Assembly (NCBI GenBank): GCA_963513935.1
Contig: OY740771.1
Span: forward strand, 19,141,349-19,205,348
Reading direction: 5' to 3'
Source of the DNA: Aphrophora alni
Lineage: Eukaryota; Arthropoda; Insecta; Hemiptera; Aphrophoridae
DNA: 64,000 nt
Position 1 is the first letter of the stretch; each line of letters starts with the position of its first letter. The position numbers were made by a program, and so were the translations under genes. This document shows positions 51,437-64,000 of the stretch, one piece after another. The notes beneath the pieces are model-generated. The model was not told where the DNA came from and did not search any database. It was given only the letters and a program-made list of their open reading frames with translations.

Positions 51437-52269
51437 TTTTCAATACCTGCTAAGTAAAAAATCGTATAAGCGGAAAAATTAATAAATTAAATTTTATAAA
51501 TAAATATATACTTAAAAACAAGCATCTTATGTGTTCACACTGATGTTATTTGTCGTAAATTTAAATATTTTTCATAAATAAATAGGCAAAACATAATGGA
51601 TGACATCGCCTTCTATGTAAATGTGTTATTAGTACTTGTGTTTGGGAATTTAAATAATTAAATATGAATTTTGTTTTAAATAATTTAAATCTATCTTATA
51701 ACTTTGTTGTTTTCTTTGTTGCGCGGTTAAAAAATTATGTTTCATCTTAAGAAGCTCGATTGTAAGAGGTTGTTATGATGTAAAGACAAATCTAAACTGG
51801 CCTCGACACAATACCGTCCCCCCTGCGGTGTCTAAGGAATGAATGAGATCCGTATTATACAACCTCTTAAACAGTCTCATATAACTGAATATTAGCATCT
51901 ATAAAATAAGATGTGATAATTGAACTAGTTTATATTTAGCCAAATATAAAGACAGTTTAAAGAACATCTACTCATAATAATTTTTACAAACAATTAAAGT
52001 ACCCCATTTAATGAAGTATAACCACAAAAATACAGAATGTGTATCACATTTTGAAGCATTTGAAATATATAAAACCAACAATCCAAATTATTTATTAATA
52101 AAGTTTAACTTACAATCGAACTCATAGTGTGACAACTATGTTCATAGAAAGAACTGTCTTTCTACAATCCGGACCTCAATAGTTACTTACATGCATCTGC
52201 ATTTGTCGTCAGTAGTTTTATGTTTATACGTTAAAAAAATATATTATTAATCGCTCACAACAAATCTTC

Positions 52270-52301
52270 CTGAAGATGGAACATAGTTTCCGAAATGTGT
52301 A
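52270..52301 (+). ncRNA. Hammerhead-ribozyme-like core (i)
   Basis: CTGAAGA (52270-52276), stem II GGAA/TTCC with an intervening loop, then GAAATGTGTA. The core bases are intact. Stem III is weak (A-U plus a wobble), and stem I next to the core does not pair convincingly. A related core lies 510 bases away on the other strand. Confidence 0.4.
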
Positions 52302-52781
52302 AGCAAGAATGTTTTGAGGTTATAAATGGATTTATCTAATTTGAAAAAAATATTATAAATCTATAAAATTGTGACATGGGATACAATCATACTGTGGTAG
52401 TGACAATTCATTGAGGAATCGTTAGGAAAGGAATCCAACTTATTGAAACCTAATGAAGCAATGAGGACAGTCTCATTCAAAAGGTATTGTCTAGGTATTG
52501 TATAAATATTGTATGAGAAATTTAGATAAATATTTGAAGGATATGAATAGGTATGGATATATTTACCTGGGGTAGAGTTAAATGGAATGGAAATATTCAA
52601 CCCTTACTACTACTTTCTGTAGGGTTTTATTATTCGTAAAACGCTAAGGGCAGTCACAATATTGTAATTCAATGATCTTTCGAAATATTCTTCATTTTTT
52701 ATGTCTCCATTTCCAATAGCATAAAACTAAGTTAATGTTTATTTTTTTAAATATACCTGGTTATCTGTCTATGTAGTATAT

Positions 52782-52819
52782 TACTACGCATTTCGGAAAC
52801 AGTTTCCAATCCTCAGGTA
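52782..52819 (-). ncRNA. Hammerhead-ribozyme-like sequence (j)
   Basis: On the minus strand TAC (52817-52819) pairs with GTA (52782-52784) as a short stem I. The core CTGAGGA (52810-52816) is intact. Stem II is GGAAA/TTTCC. GAAATGCGTA gives stem III (A-U, U-G, loop GC) and cleavage after GUA at 52785. No flanking inverted arms were found. Confidence 0.52.
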
Positions 52820-54679
52820 TTGATGAACATCTCTCAAATATAACCACGTCAAAATTAAAGTAAAAAAAAAAAAATCATTTATACAATTTACGACATTGAA
52901 CTGCACATTAATGTCATAATATAAAAGTTTACACATATACAAAACTTTAAAAAACTTTTTTTAAACTTTAGAACCAGATCCACTAAAAGTAATGCCTTGA
53001 AGTCGGTCTTTTGGGTCTTGAAGGAAATGTTAAATTGCTTGGTATATCAGGTGGTAAGTTGGTTTAAGACAGTTGCTACAAATATTTTATGAACTTCGTG
53101 CGTCCTGACTCGTTTTGTCTGTTTCAGTGTTGCGGTCCTGGAGGTTGTACTGTACATGTGTGAAGGAGTCTTCACTCGCTCTCTCATGTATATGGCTCGT
53201 CTCTTCTGGATCTGGTAACTATACAAATATCATATTTTCTTTGTAAGTCAAGGTTAGAAATAACATTTTTTACAGTAACTTCATTATTTGTCGTAGAGAG
53301 CTGTTGTTGGAAGATGGAGAATTAAAATGTGAAATTTTTAACTGATTTTGTACGTTACAAATTTGAATAACAAAAGATATAGACAAAAAACAAAACAAAT
53401 ATTTTGACAATATCATTTTGATCTTGCTGAATTTAATACATGAGCACATTATACCCAATTAATTCTTCCTATACTGTATTAATAATTGTGGCCTCTATTG
53501 TGCTTACGTTAAGATGACAACGCCATGTTGATCTATGATGTTGATGGAAGACATGGGAAAAATCATTATCTCGCCATAAAACATCATCAGTCAAAAACCG
53601 GAAGTAAAAAGTTTGTTCGATTACTAACCTTACATTCACGGGGGGAGTAAAAAACATTGACAGCAACATATCACACACATTTCCGAAAAATTGTTAAGTA
53701 AATCTATTTTGTATCAGTTCCTGGGTTTTTGACTTTTACATAAGAAAATTACATAATCAGTTTAGATCAAATTAAAATCCATACTAAATACATATTCTCG
53801 TTGCACTTATAGAGTGCATTAGCAGTATAACAAATAGCTTTACTATGCTGAACTTTGACCTCATTAGGAGGAATTTATCCCCCTTCCTTAGTCTCAGAAC
53901 TGACTAATGGAGCCTTGGCAACCCTTAGATAAAGTCACAAACAGGCACCAGGGACTAATATGTTTCTCTCACCCTTGTCGATTGTAGATTAGCGTTACTT
54001 CAAGTACATTTATTATGTATGCACTATATACAACAAAGTCCTAAGTAAACCCAAACACGTTTTATGTAATATTACTGGTTTCTCATTTTAAATGTATGAG
54101 TCTTAAAATTAAAATAAAATAATCACCTTTGTTTCAGAAAATATGACGTCTTGTAGCTTTAATGGTGTACACACAAATATCGTACATACATTCCAAGTAT
54201 AATATAAATTTAGTAATTTGTTTAATACCTGGAAAACATTTCTAAAACTTTTTACAATGTGAACTTTTCAAATTACTTTTATACTCTAGTTTTTCTGAAG
54301 CAAGATTAAACAACATAAATCTGTAAGACTCGTCAAATATAAATTAAAAAAGTTTGTATTTGATCTAATAAACTCGTATAAATATTTTGAAAATAAATTT
54401 ATAAATGTCAACGGTGATAAATCAAACGTGCTTTATAAAGCACTAGAAAGACGATTACTGTATTATAATTCAAATTTGAATAATTTCAACAAAAGCTAAA
54501 AGTGAATGATTAAACTACTGTATCCACATTCTCCTTTCAGTAGCAAATTAATCCACCTTGTGTTTATTGACGCGAATTCTACATCAAGCAAAGTAAACAA
54601 ATAAAACAGAGATATTATTAATTTAATAATTTTAACGAACTGTAGCTCTACTTATAAGTTCATACTTGAATAACCCTAC

Positions 54680-54772
54680 CTATTGTTAAACTTTGAGTAG
54701 TACTCTCCATTGTTGAACTTGAATATACCTACACATTGTTGAGTACGCCCTAACTATTGTTGAACCCTCTGG
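54680..54772 (+). repeat. Degenerate minisatellite with ATTGTTGAAC units
   Basis: Four imperfect units of roughly 25-30 bases, each with ATTGTTGA or ATTGTTAAAC followed by a CCTA or CTC stretch. Confidence 0.6.
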
Positions 54773-54989
54773 TTTAACTCTTCATGTAGGGTTATTATTC
54801 CATAAGTGGTGTAACTATAGCTAAAGTTAGGCATGTCCATTGTTATGTAACGACCCACTTAAGGCTCGTACCACTTGTGTATCTTTAATTTTTATTATTT
54901 AATTCTCGTCTTCACGTTTTTGTTGATTAACAGACTATTGTATTAATGTTTTGCATTTTGTTATTTATGTACTTACAGTTCTTCATTTT

Positions 54990-55155
54990 CCTTCAGGGGT
55001 CATATATAATGAGTACGGTCTAGGTAATCTCGATATCCTAGCTGAATGTATATCTATTTCAAATTAAGTCTTAAGCTATATTCGTCTTTTGCATCTTTAC
55101 TATTGAGTATCTCTTGATCTCTACTGTTCTTTTCCGATCCTGGTAATATTTAATT
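54990..55155 (+). repeat. Dispersed 150-bp repeat, copy 7
   Basis: Contains CTTCAGGGGTCA, GGTAATCTCGATATCCTAGC, AATTAAGTCTTAAGCTATAT and ATCTCTACTGTTCTTTTCCG. It is more diverged than copies 2 and 5. Confidence 0.55.
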
Positions 55156-56469
55156 ATTGTTTTTATGCAATATTTTCTTCCGTTTTTTTCTGAATTGATG
55201 ATTAATGTGATATTTTACATTAACTTCTTATTTGCAAACTACTTCGACTATTTTAAATCAGTTGTAGTCATACAGTACAATGGAATTAAAAGCATATCTA
55301 CAAAGTAAAATACAACGAACGTTGAATGCTCTCAATTTGTATAATTTTGTTTCTTTGCTTTCTTCGTAGAAGATTTGAGGATAGTACAATGACTTGTTTA
55401 TTATATATTCCTAGCTTTAGAAATGCAAGTTCAATTCTAGTCTGGTTACCGCATATTCAGCAAATACAAGGGTTTTTAAGTACGATTTGGACTTGGTGCT
55501 AGATTAACTTTGTCCTCATAACCAGGAATAGAAGTTACTAGAAATAATAATTATATAATCCTGTGTCGCAACAGCTTCTGAAAGGAATGTTGGACGGATT
55601 TTTAGTTTAGTATTGTTTGGTCAGTACTCCGATTAATCGTTGACATAATTCTAACCACCTCAACCAAAATACTATTAACCATTGGTCTCACTATATTGAG
55701 TCATCACCGTAACTACGTGGATTACCTCCTGAACCACTCACACACAACATGAAGAAGCTGGACATTAGAGAAACCGGAGTAGCAGTTTACTTACTACAAA
55801 TAATAGAAACTTATAAGCCCCACTTTGGCAGACTCTCACATAATGGTCTTAAATTCTCCGGAATATTGTGTTTACCAGTAAATAATTAAATACAGATTCA
55901 ACTTTGTTACAAACAAGGTGTGTCCTGACTGAATAAAATTGAGTGTTTATCTAAAGGCGTCGTCCTATCTGTATTTCTCCCAGCTGATGTACACTATGAC
56001 AGCTACACAATTCCAAAGATTAATATTTGGTATATTGACACCCTGTCAGTAAATAACTACCAACACACTTGAGTCTATGACGTCAAACTCACATAAACAA
56101 AACTGAAATGTTCCCGTTTCTTTTTTAGTTTTATCGTTTAATAAAAATTGGGTGGGCCTATATAGTACGAGTTTTGTAAATAAAAATCATTCCTGATTAC
56201 TGACAGATAGTTATTGTGAGGAATGTATTAGAACGAAGCTTGTTTAATAGGAAGTAGACATCGAAATACAATAAATGTTGTACTTTTAAAAATATTTGCC
56301 TGAATTAAACAACAATTTTTAATTTTATTTAAACTGACAATGAGGCTGTAACTAGGAGGTTATGTTGATTTTTATCTCCTTTGGCAGCGGCTCGAAAATT
56401 AACAAGATATAAAAAATGACAACTTCAATTCTCTTGAATGTGCCTTATTGTAAATGATAATTGTTCATT

Positions 56470-57260
56470 AAAAATCAATATCATTACTTATAAGATTACT
56501 TTGCCCTAATCTATGACAGTTAAGATAACATAGTTATTGTATTATAATCTCATTATGAATTCTTAAGTTTATCACCACCATTCAGCAAGCGCAAAAACTA
56601 GCATTCAGCAAGCACAAGAACTAGACGTTTAGTATTTAAAATCAATATCTTTACTTAGAAGATTACTCTGCTTCAATCTATGACAGTTAAGATGACATAG
56701 TTATTGTATTATAATCTCATTATGTATTCTTACATTTATCACCACCAGTCAGCAAGCGCAAGAACTAGCATTCAGCAAGCGCAAGAACTAGACGTTTAGT
56801 ATTTAAAATCAATATCTTTACTTAGAAGATTACTCTGCTTCAATCTATGACAGTTAAGATAACATAGTTATTGTATTATAATCTCATTATGTATTCTTAA
56901 ATTTATCACCACCAGTCAGCAATAGCAAGAACTAGACGTTTAGTATTTAAAATCAATATCTTTACTTAGAAGATTACTCTGCTTCAATCAATGACAGTTA
57001 AGATGACATAGTTATTGTATTATAATCTCATTATAAATTCTTAAATTTATCACCACCAGTCAGCAAGAGCAAGAACTAGACGTTTAGCATTAAAAATCAA
57101 TATCTTTACTTATAAGATTACTTTGCCCTAATCTATGACAGTTAAGATGACATAGTTATTGTATTATAATCTCATTATGTATTCTTAAATTTATCACCAC
57201 CATTCATCAAGCGCCAAAACTAGACGTTCGTATTTAAAATCAATATCTTTACAACGTACG
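56470..57260 (+). repeat. 144/168-bp tandem repeat, five units plus a partial
   Basis: The marker AAAATCAATATC recurs at 56470, 56637, 56805, 56949, 57093 and 57237: two spacings of about 168 and three of 144. The 24-base difference is one extra copy of an internal ACTAGCATTCAGCAAGC-type block. Units are highly similar, so the array is young compared with other repeats here. Confidence 0.92.
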
Positions 57261-58698
57261 TATCTGAATCATCGACATAAGCTGTCAACGTCACAGCTTA
57301 TTTAGTCCAAGGCTTGTACATGTAAGAGGCCCGACGGGTCATAATGATATACAAAGGATGTAATGTCCACATTTACGAGACTAAGAATATTTCCATTACA
57401 GAGGTGGGTAATTAACATGATGGCGACTGTCAATATATTTACACTTTTCAGAAAGATAATAATGATGTTTTAGATTTCTCCTTTAGCCGAATTTATAAGT
57501 CCTTTTATTTTTCTTAGAAACTCCAGTAAAGTCTAAAATTGAATTGTCTACAAAGGCGATATATAGGATCATCAGAGAAATAAATGTTATGTCCCCAATC
57601 ATTGGGGATTTCCAAGAAAACTATTTATTACAAAGGATTTTGGCAATAGAATTTATTGTAGAGATGTAGAACTCAATTTATAGCATAAGTTTAAAAGGAT
57701 ATGTGTTTCCGTGTTTCTAAGAAAACTCTAATAGTAAGAAATATATTTTAAAACATTTTTTAAAAATTATTCGAACTCTTAGAAATCTTAAATTATGCGC
57801 CATGAGTAATTTTCATACAATAATCCATTGATAATAAATTATGTTTATTTGAATGTTTTGTTTGATGAGTTTCTTTTGTTTGACTAATTTTACGAACTCA
57901 TTCAATGGTATTGAACCTGTTAGACAATTGTTGTTTGAACAGATTTGGTTTAAAGAATACAAAATTATTATATTTTGTACAAAAAGCAAAAAGCTTCATC
58001 ATCGTATTCTAAAGAAAAGAAGATAAAAACATAAAATAGTGACTTTTAATACTCTTATAACGTCAGAGTTGGTCTAGTAAATAAAAATAATAAGAAAGCG
58101 TTCAGCCAAAGACCACCAGGATAAAGGTGTAAATTCAGCTTGGAATCTCGCTACTATACATATCTGTCCTCAATAAAAGCCCATGTACCACGAATTAATT
58201 CCTATGTGTAATTTGCCTTTATGTCTTTAAAGGATTTACTTTGGAAGTATTTCAATACAAGTGCCACGTCTATTGAGAGAATGGATGTAAATCGATCAGC
58301 AACCCTTATCTGTAAATGAGGAATTACAACCGCTACCCTTAATTAAACCCAAGTAGTTGCTTGTGTGACATTGTCAAGACACACCCTTTCTCACACCTAA
58401 ATGTTAAATTAATTACCCCTGTACGAAAGGTGGTGATTTTATTGCTCTGCTTTTAACATACCAGATGTGAGCCACGAGCATTTTGTTTATAGTGTACTTT
58501 ATTTTATACACCACTGTCTCTGCCCATTACCAAAATATATTTTAAGTATCACTTTTTTTCTTCGTTGACACATGGGCAGTGAAATTCTTGTTTAATCTGA
58601 AGCAATAATTATTTTTGTTTTCCATAAAGAATCAAAAATAGTGTAACATAAAAAATCAATAAAAAAAAACCCTACAGTTTTGAAATTAAACGGTATAG

Positions 58699-58700
<2 letters not shown>

Positions 58701-58760
<60 letters not shown>
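58701..58760. repeat. (TA)n microsatellite
   Basis: A 60-base uninterrupted AT run. Confidence 0.97.
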
Positions 58761-58763
<3 letters not shown>

Positions 58764-60046
58764 TAAAAAATATTAATTCATACTTGTAGAAAGGAACGAA
58801 AGTTTAAATAATAGCATCTGAATAAATTTAGGTTTTCTGTAATATCTTGAATAAAATGCCTAAAGTATTAAATTTATTGACAAAGAAAATACTAATAAGT
58901 CTTGGTATACAAATTACAAAAATACGACTTACAGTTTTCTAATTTTCAAACTAAAAAACTTGACATTTTTTTGATCCGAAAATATTTTCCAATTTCGAAA
59001 ACATTGGTCCAACCATTACTGGCGTGAATATTTTTTTGAAAACATTTTGTAGATTTTGTCTTTACAACTACTGCGCGTCTATATTTCTAAAACGGAGAAG
59101 ATCTAAAAACAATTATAACGTATCAAATCAGTAGTTATTATAAAAATATAATGACAATGTGGTGATGTAAATAGAGTTTTAATAACAATGAAATTCAAAT
59201 AGCATTGATAACTCTTCACACCAAGCATTGAATTAATATTTTTAGAACAATAAAACCCCATCAATTTACTTAACACTCACAGATTCATGACACATACTGT
59301 CAATGATTGATTGTTGTAATTCCTTAATTTAAATTTAATTAGACTGTCATGGAATATACAATTAATTCCATCTAATAAATGACTTACTTGCTCTCTCTGT
59401 TAAAATAGAAACAGTTTTCCAATCATTAACATTGATGTACATTGTTGTATTAATTAAAACTATTCTGTTCCCATTAAAATTATGGATCGTTTTGTAACGA
59501 AAATTCAATTAAAAAACCACTTCCGCAATTTGATGTATGAAACGTTTCGTCTTTTATAAAACACCTTTAAACAAATTCCAAACAACATTTATATTATCAT
59601 TTCGCTCAAATTAAATGGCGGCATCAATTCAATCGAATCTCGTCTACGAATGATTACAATTGTTCGCTCTTTATTATGAAACTTTATTTAAATTTGATAA
59701 TGTTAACTTAAGTATTGCTGATCAAAAGAAAACAAACAACGGATAGATTTTACAAATATTGTTCAGTTACTTTTAAGTAATTTCTCGTTCAATTACGTCA
59801 GAACTCTGTGATGCTGTATTAAAATAGTTATTAGTGTTATTTTATATTATGAAAAAGAAATTAATTAACTAAAAGTTTTTACAAATAACCTACATTGGTT
59901 AAAACACTCAGCGAATGTTACGTTTACAGAATTTGGGCTCACTGTTTGGATGGTGTAATGAAATTTTAAAATAATCAATCTATCTCAATATGTATTTAAA
60001 ATTAGAACTTCACAGAAAATCATGATATTGAATAGAAACGCGATCA

Positions 60047-60049
<3 letters not shown>

Positions 60050-60082
<33 letters not shown>
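60050..60082. repeat. (TA)n microsatellite
   Basis: A 33-base TA run at the boundary of a duplicated segment. Confidence 0.95.
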
Positions 60083-60083
<1 letters not shown>

Positions 60084-60230
60084 CGAATAATTGCTATAAT
60101 TTCTTAATTAAATATAATTTGACTATCACTAAATAGTTAATTTTATCTAATGAAGGACTTATTGGTTTGCCTGTAAAAATAAAAGCATAGTTTTCTAATG
60201 ATTAACTTTGATGTATATAAATACTAAAGG

Positions 60231-63200
60231 GTTCCTTATTGTCAACATTTTGTCATGAGTATTTTTAAAGATATATACAGAGTCCAAGAGTGTGTCACAA
60301 ACTAGTTATAAGTTCAAATTTTAATTAATTAATATCGAGTTTTTAAACGATTTTCAAAATTTCTGTTTAATCTAGATATTCTTTAACCTTCATTTAAAAA
60401 CTATTTTTTATCGAAGTTTGGGTTTTAATCTTTCAAAATTTGAACTAATTCTATAAATTGACTTTGATTAATTTCATCTCTTATAACAGCTTTGTTAAAG
60501 GTTTCTATTTACACCCATAAATTTTTTGGGAACATTGGTACATTATGTTTAGAGGGCATAATGAAGAAAATTCAGATGAAAATTATAACAGTGAATTTTG
60601 TTCAGGAAATTGGAGTCTTATGTTTAAATCTATTTGCAGTCAACTTCAAATTTAAAGTCATTTAAAACATGAATAAACTCATCGAGTTACTAATTTGGAT
60701 TAATCCATTCGTTTGAGCAATAAAGTACAGAACAGGCATCATTATAAAATAAGATAAAACTTGGACATAGGGTTCTTCTCTTTGAACATCGAGTGTTTGA
60801 CCCATTACATGTCAATTTGTCCATTCTAAGTGATAATGTAAATATGGAATGGAATCATATCACTCTTTAGCTTTCACCGAAAGATCTGGGCCAAGATGTT
60901 TTCACGATTTTATTAAAACAAAATTTCTATTTATAGTTTTATTCTAAAGAATATATAACACAACTTTAAAAAGACTTCACCTGTTCTGGTAATTTATGTT
61001 TGAGAGAGAGAAAGAATTTGAATGGGGTTCTTGGAAAACAGTTCTTGGCTTTTCCGAAACGAACGACGGAAAAGTACTAATTCAACAAAAATATATTCTA
61101 TTACTTTAAAAGCAAAATAAAAGCTAATAAATGTACTGATAAATATAATACAATATTACTTTTAAAAACATAATATCTAATATTGTCTTTCTAACAAGTA
61201 AAGTATAAATCAACTATAAAATGTAGTACTTACTTAGTGTTTGAGATATGATATCAAAGAGTAATGTAGCTAAAATCAGAGGGTATTTGTCAGTTCTTTA
61301 AATAAAACAGAGTAATAGTTACTCTTACACACATATTGTATGTGCATATAAAGTTTAGTTATAAAACTAACAAATTGATATTCATGGAAATATTAGTTTT
61401 AAAACAGATAAAAAAAATATACAACTCAAAATTTGGAGTTTACTTCCATTATATATAAAATCCTAATTTGGATTACTTCAAATTTTAAAACATTTTCCTA
61501 GTAAGGGTCCAATTAAAACACAAAACAAGGCAGCTATATCTTCCCCTAAAAATGACGTTTCATGATTTATCGGTAAAACTGATTTCTCTTAATGTACTCA
61601 ACATGTTTTCATAAAACTTAAATGTGTAGAATATTTACGTTAACTTTCAAAAGAAGCAAAAACAAATTACTGTTCAGGACTTATTACCAAAAAACAAATA
61701 AATATTATTATTATCAAATACAATTTACTATGAATTTTGGCACAAAAGTAAATAAAGACTATTTATATTTAAAAACCGCTTTTTTAATTCATTTTAATTA
61801 TTGATCGGTAATTACCAAATAGACGTTTGTTATAACTATGACACCTTTGTTAATTTATTATATAGTTTTGTCTATTTGTGTGTGAAATTATATGGGCAAT
61901 GTTTGTTTACAATTCTACTAAGTCGATTTTACAATTTAATAATTCATATTTTTTCCCCTTGTTATTGTTTCCCTAACGTACTTGTTATTTTTATTATCAC
62001 CGTATTTATGGGTAACAGTGATAAATATATTTTGTTGTCTCTCTTTTATTTTTGACAACTCTGCCCCTGTTTAAACTCCAATTTATTATGAGTATAAATT
62101 AGTTTTAAAATATACGTTTGCTATTTTTTTAAATATTAACTCTCTTCAAATTTAAGGATTAAGTGCTGAAAAGTTTAATTCTGTATAAATTCCACCCCTA
62201 GCAAAGAAATGACTATAAATAAATCAGCAACCCTTATCTGTAAATGCGGAGTATAACACTTCTACCATTAATTATACCTTAGTATTTTCTTGGGTGACAT
62301 TGTTAACATACATCCTTTCTCACACCTCATCTCGAGTCCTGATTTGTCTTCTGAAGTACAGTTAATTACCCTCAGCTTTTATTGTTCCAAATGTAGAACA
62401 TCGTGTTAATTGGAAACAATGTGTTGAACGTATATTTTTATCTCTCCTTCATTTTGTATATCGTCATGTAGATCGTCCGTCTTCCTGATCACAAAAAAAT
62501 AGTATGTTTTATTGTTTTATTATATTATATCATATGTTAAGAATATTTTTTTATTTTATTCTAAAGCAGACATAAATAGAATAACAAAAATAAAGAATAA
62601 TAAAAAAATTTACATTAAAAAAAAAAAAAAATTCTGTAAACTTAATAAGTGTAAAAATTAATGTTTATATAAAATCACATCCCACTTATTTTTGTTTTGT
62701 GGCCAAAATCTAACATTACAGCCAAAATAAAAAAAAAAAAAAACGGCACAATTACGGATGTGTAATCACAAAACACTGAAATGACATACAGGGTGTTTTA
62801 ATAACATTACCTCCCTCCTCTTTGAACTGCTATTTTTAGAACAATGCAACACCATCAATTTACTGAACACTCACAGATACATGAAACATACTGTCGATGA
62901 TTGATTACTACATTTCATTAAGATAAATGTAATTAGACTGTTACTGAAGAGACAGTTGTAATTAATAAATAACTTATTGCTATCTACGTGAAAATACAAA
63001 CATATTTTTACAATGAATGATATTCATGTACAATGAATAAATTAAAACGAATTGGTGACAATAAAATGATTGATTGCATTTTTTTATTATACAAGTTTCA
63101 CTCAGGGAATTGTTGTTACTACTGAATTGCATCCATCCATTCTAAAAAACTATTGTTTCCTAAAAGTTAACTAAAAGTACAATTTTCAGATATTTGGGAA

Positions 63201-64000
63201 ATTAATACACATATTTGGAAGCTATCCAGATGTACTCTCAGAATCGACTCAGATATGAAGTCAGCGATTAGTTGTTATGAATTTGATCATTAATAAAAAC
63301 AAAACTCGAAAATATTTCTGACAACTCGTTACACATAATTTAAATTTTTGTTATCACCGGCGTTTTACCTGATTGGATATAATCAAACTTAATTTGCTGA
63401 CTCTCTACTGCAATTGACTGGCAATCTCCTACCAGCAGTTGATCGTATTTATTATCTAAATGTTTGAACGATATAATTATATAAATGATATAAAATCATT
63501 GCACAAACTTTCTTCACTTACCCACCCACAAAAAAATTAAAATTAATAAAAACTAATCAATAATCTGACTGCTGTAGTTGTCAATAAAAAAATTAAAATA
63601 AACCAATGTTTGCTGACTTGTGCCATAAATCACGTTGTCAGTCTAGATTAGATTTTACTAAAATCAGGCATATAATGACTTCGGTCAAGGATAATTTCTG
63701 TTTTCTGTCAAATAATTCTTAAGCTTATTATAATTTATTTACGATTTTGAACACAGGTTGATGTCATTCCTCAGTTTTCATTAACGATTAACCGAATCGG
63801 TATATCCGATTTAAAGGAATCTCGTATTTTATAGCAGTATTGGGTTTTTGTCGAAATTTTGGCTCTAACTTCGTTCTTTACATTGTTATATCATACAACC
63901 ATTACACAAATTTTAAATATATTATTTTTTGACATCACGAAAAAGATTAACCTAACCTATTCACGGAGGTTTTGACCAACAAAACTGTAGATTAGATTAG
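60231..64000. other. AT-rich DNA with duplicated segments
   Basis: Copy B of the local duplication (62200-63100) is listed separately. The two frames at 61622-62055 are hydrophobic chance frames without motifs. Confidence 0.5.
62200..63100. repeat. Local duplication block, copy B
   Basis: Collinear with parts of 58270-59450 at an offset of about 3.6-3.9 kb. No shared reading frame is seen, so this is duplicated non-coding DNA. Confidence 0.7.

Larger units (their letters stand above)
52830..56469. other. AT-rich DNA, no supported gene
   Basis: 53050-53225 is GC-richer and has splice-like signals but no convincing coding chain. Otherwise it holds a minisatellite and one dispersed repeat. Confidence 0.45.
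58270..60230. repeat. Local duplication block, copies A1 and A2
   Basis: The segment 58275-58425 (CAGCAACCCTTATCTGTAAATG, TTTCTCACACCTAA) recurs near 62220-62330. The segment 59245-59450 (TTTTAGAACAAT, CCATCAATTTACT, GATTGATTG) recurs at 62830-63040. A more diverged third version of the second segment lies at 60083-60225, just after a (TA)n tract. Confidence 0.7.

Noticed and set aside
53050..53165. Possible second cysteine-rich exon (Cys-Cys-Gly-Pro-Gly-Gly-Cys after a TCTGTTTCAG acceptor), with a GTAAGT donor 75 bases upstream
   Set aside because: Only a few cysteines precede the stop, no signal peptide exon is visible, and two other frames are equally open in this GC-richer patch.

Overview
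The window is a gene-poor, strongly AT-rich stretch of animal nuclear DNA, most likely insect or other arthropod. The support is a TTAGG-type telomere-like array at 12885-13014, U2-type introns, an arthropod-style TATA plus TCAGT promoter, decayed LINE reverse transcriptases, long (TA)n and (GA)n microsatellites, and no bacterial gene organisation. A 200-base N gap (35314-35513) marks a scaffold join. A heteropteran origin is possible but not shown by the sequence.

One protein-coding gene is well supported. It is a two-exon minus-strand gene (exons 8443-8523 and 3716-3850, intron about 4.6 kb) for a 71-residue secreted peptide with a signal peptide and six cysteines spaced like an inhibitor-cystine-knot (knottin). 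It has its own TATA box and initiator and a close AATAAA signal. Both coding exons are too short to show up in an ordinary ORF scan.

The most unusual feature is a scattered set of about a dozen hammerhead-ribozyme-like cores (CUGANGA, stem II, GAAA, a tiny stem III and a UH cleavage site). They lie at about 3.4, 6.2, 13.9 (two), 18.7, 27.4, 42.4, 42.6, 42.9, 52.3 and 52.8 kb, with degenerate versions at 16.1 and 24.4 kb. Many sit in 170-310 bp elements with inverted-repeat arms. In at least two elements (13.8-14.1 and 42.4-42.7 kb) both arms carry a core, so the element is a palindrome of two opposed ribozymes. At 51.2-51.4 kb a tRNA-like sequence lies inside a 35-bp perfect inverted repeat.

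Region by region: 0-3.3 kb, no clear gene, one interrupted small ORF; 3.3-8.6 kb, knottin gene with hammerhead elements beside and inside it; 9.5-10.8 kb, 46-bp satellite; 12.9-13.0 kb, TTAGG array; 13.8-16.2 kb, two foldback elements; 21.6-22.6 kb, decayed LINE split by (TA)n; 24.1-24.5 kb, foldback around a long (GA)n; 26.2-33.9 kb, three diverged tandem copies of a 3-4.4 kb non-coding unit, the first holding a 310-bp palindrome; 35.7-36.8 kb, 1.1-kb foldback element; 42.3-43.1 kb, two hammerhead foldback elements; 46.4-46.9 kb, second decayed LINE; 51.2-52.9 kb, tRNA-like element and two hammerhead cores; 56.5-57.3 kb, 144/168-bp tandem repeat; 58.3-63.1 kb, local diverged duplications. A dispersed repeat of about 150 bp occurs at least seven times on both strands. 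Most of the remaining open reading frames are chance frames, often inside satellites, microsatellites or palindromes.
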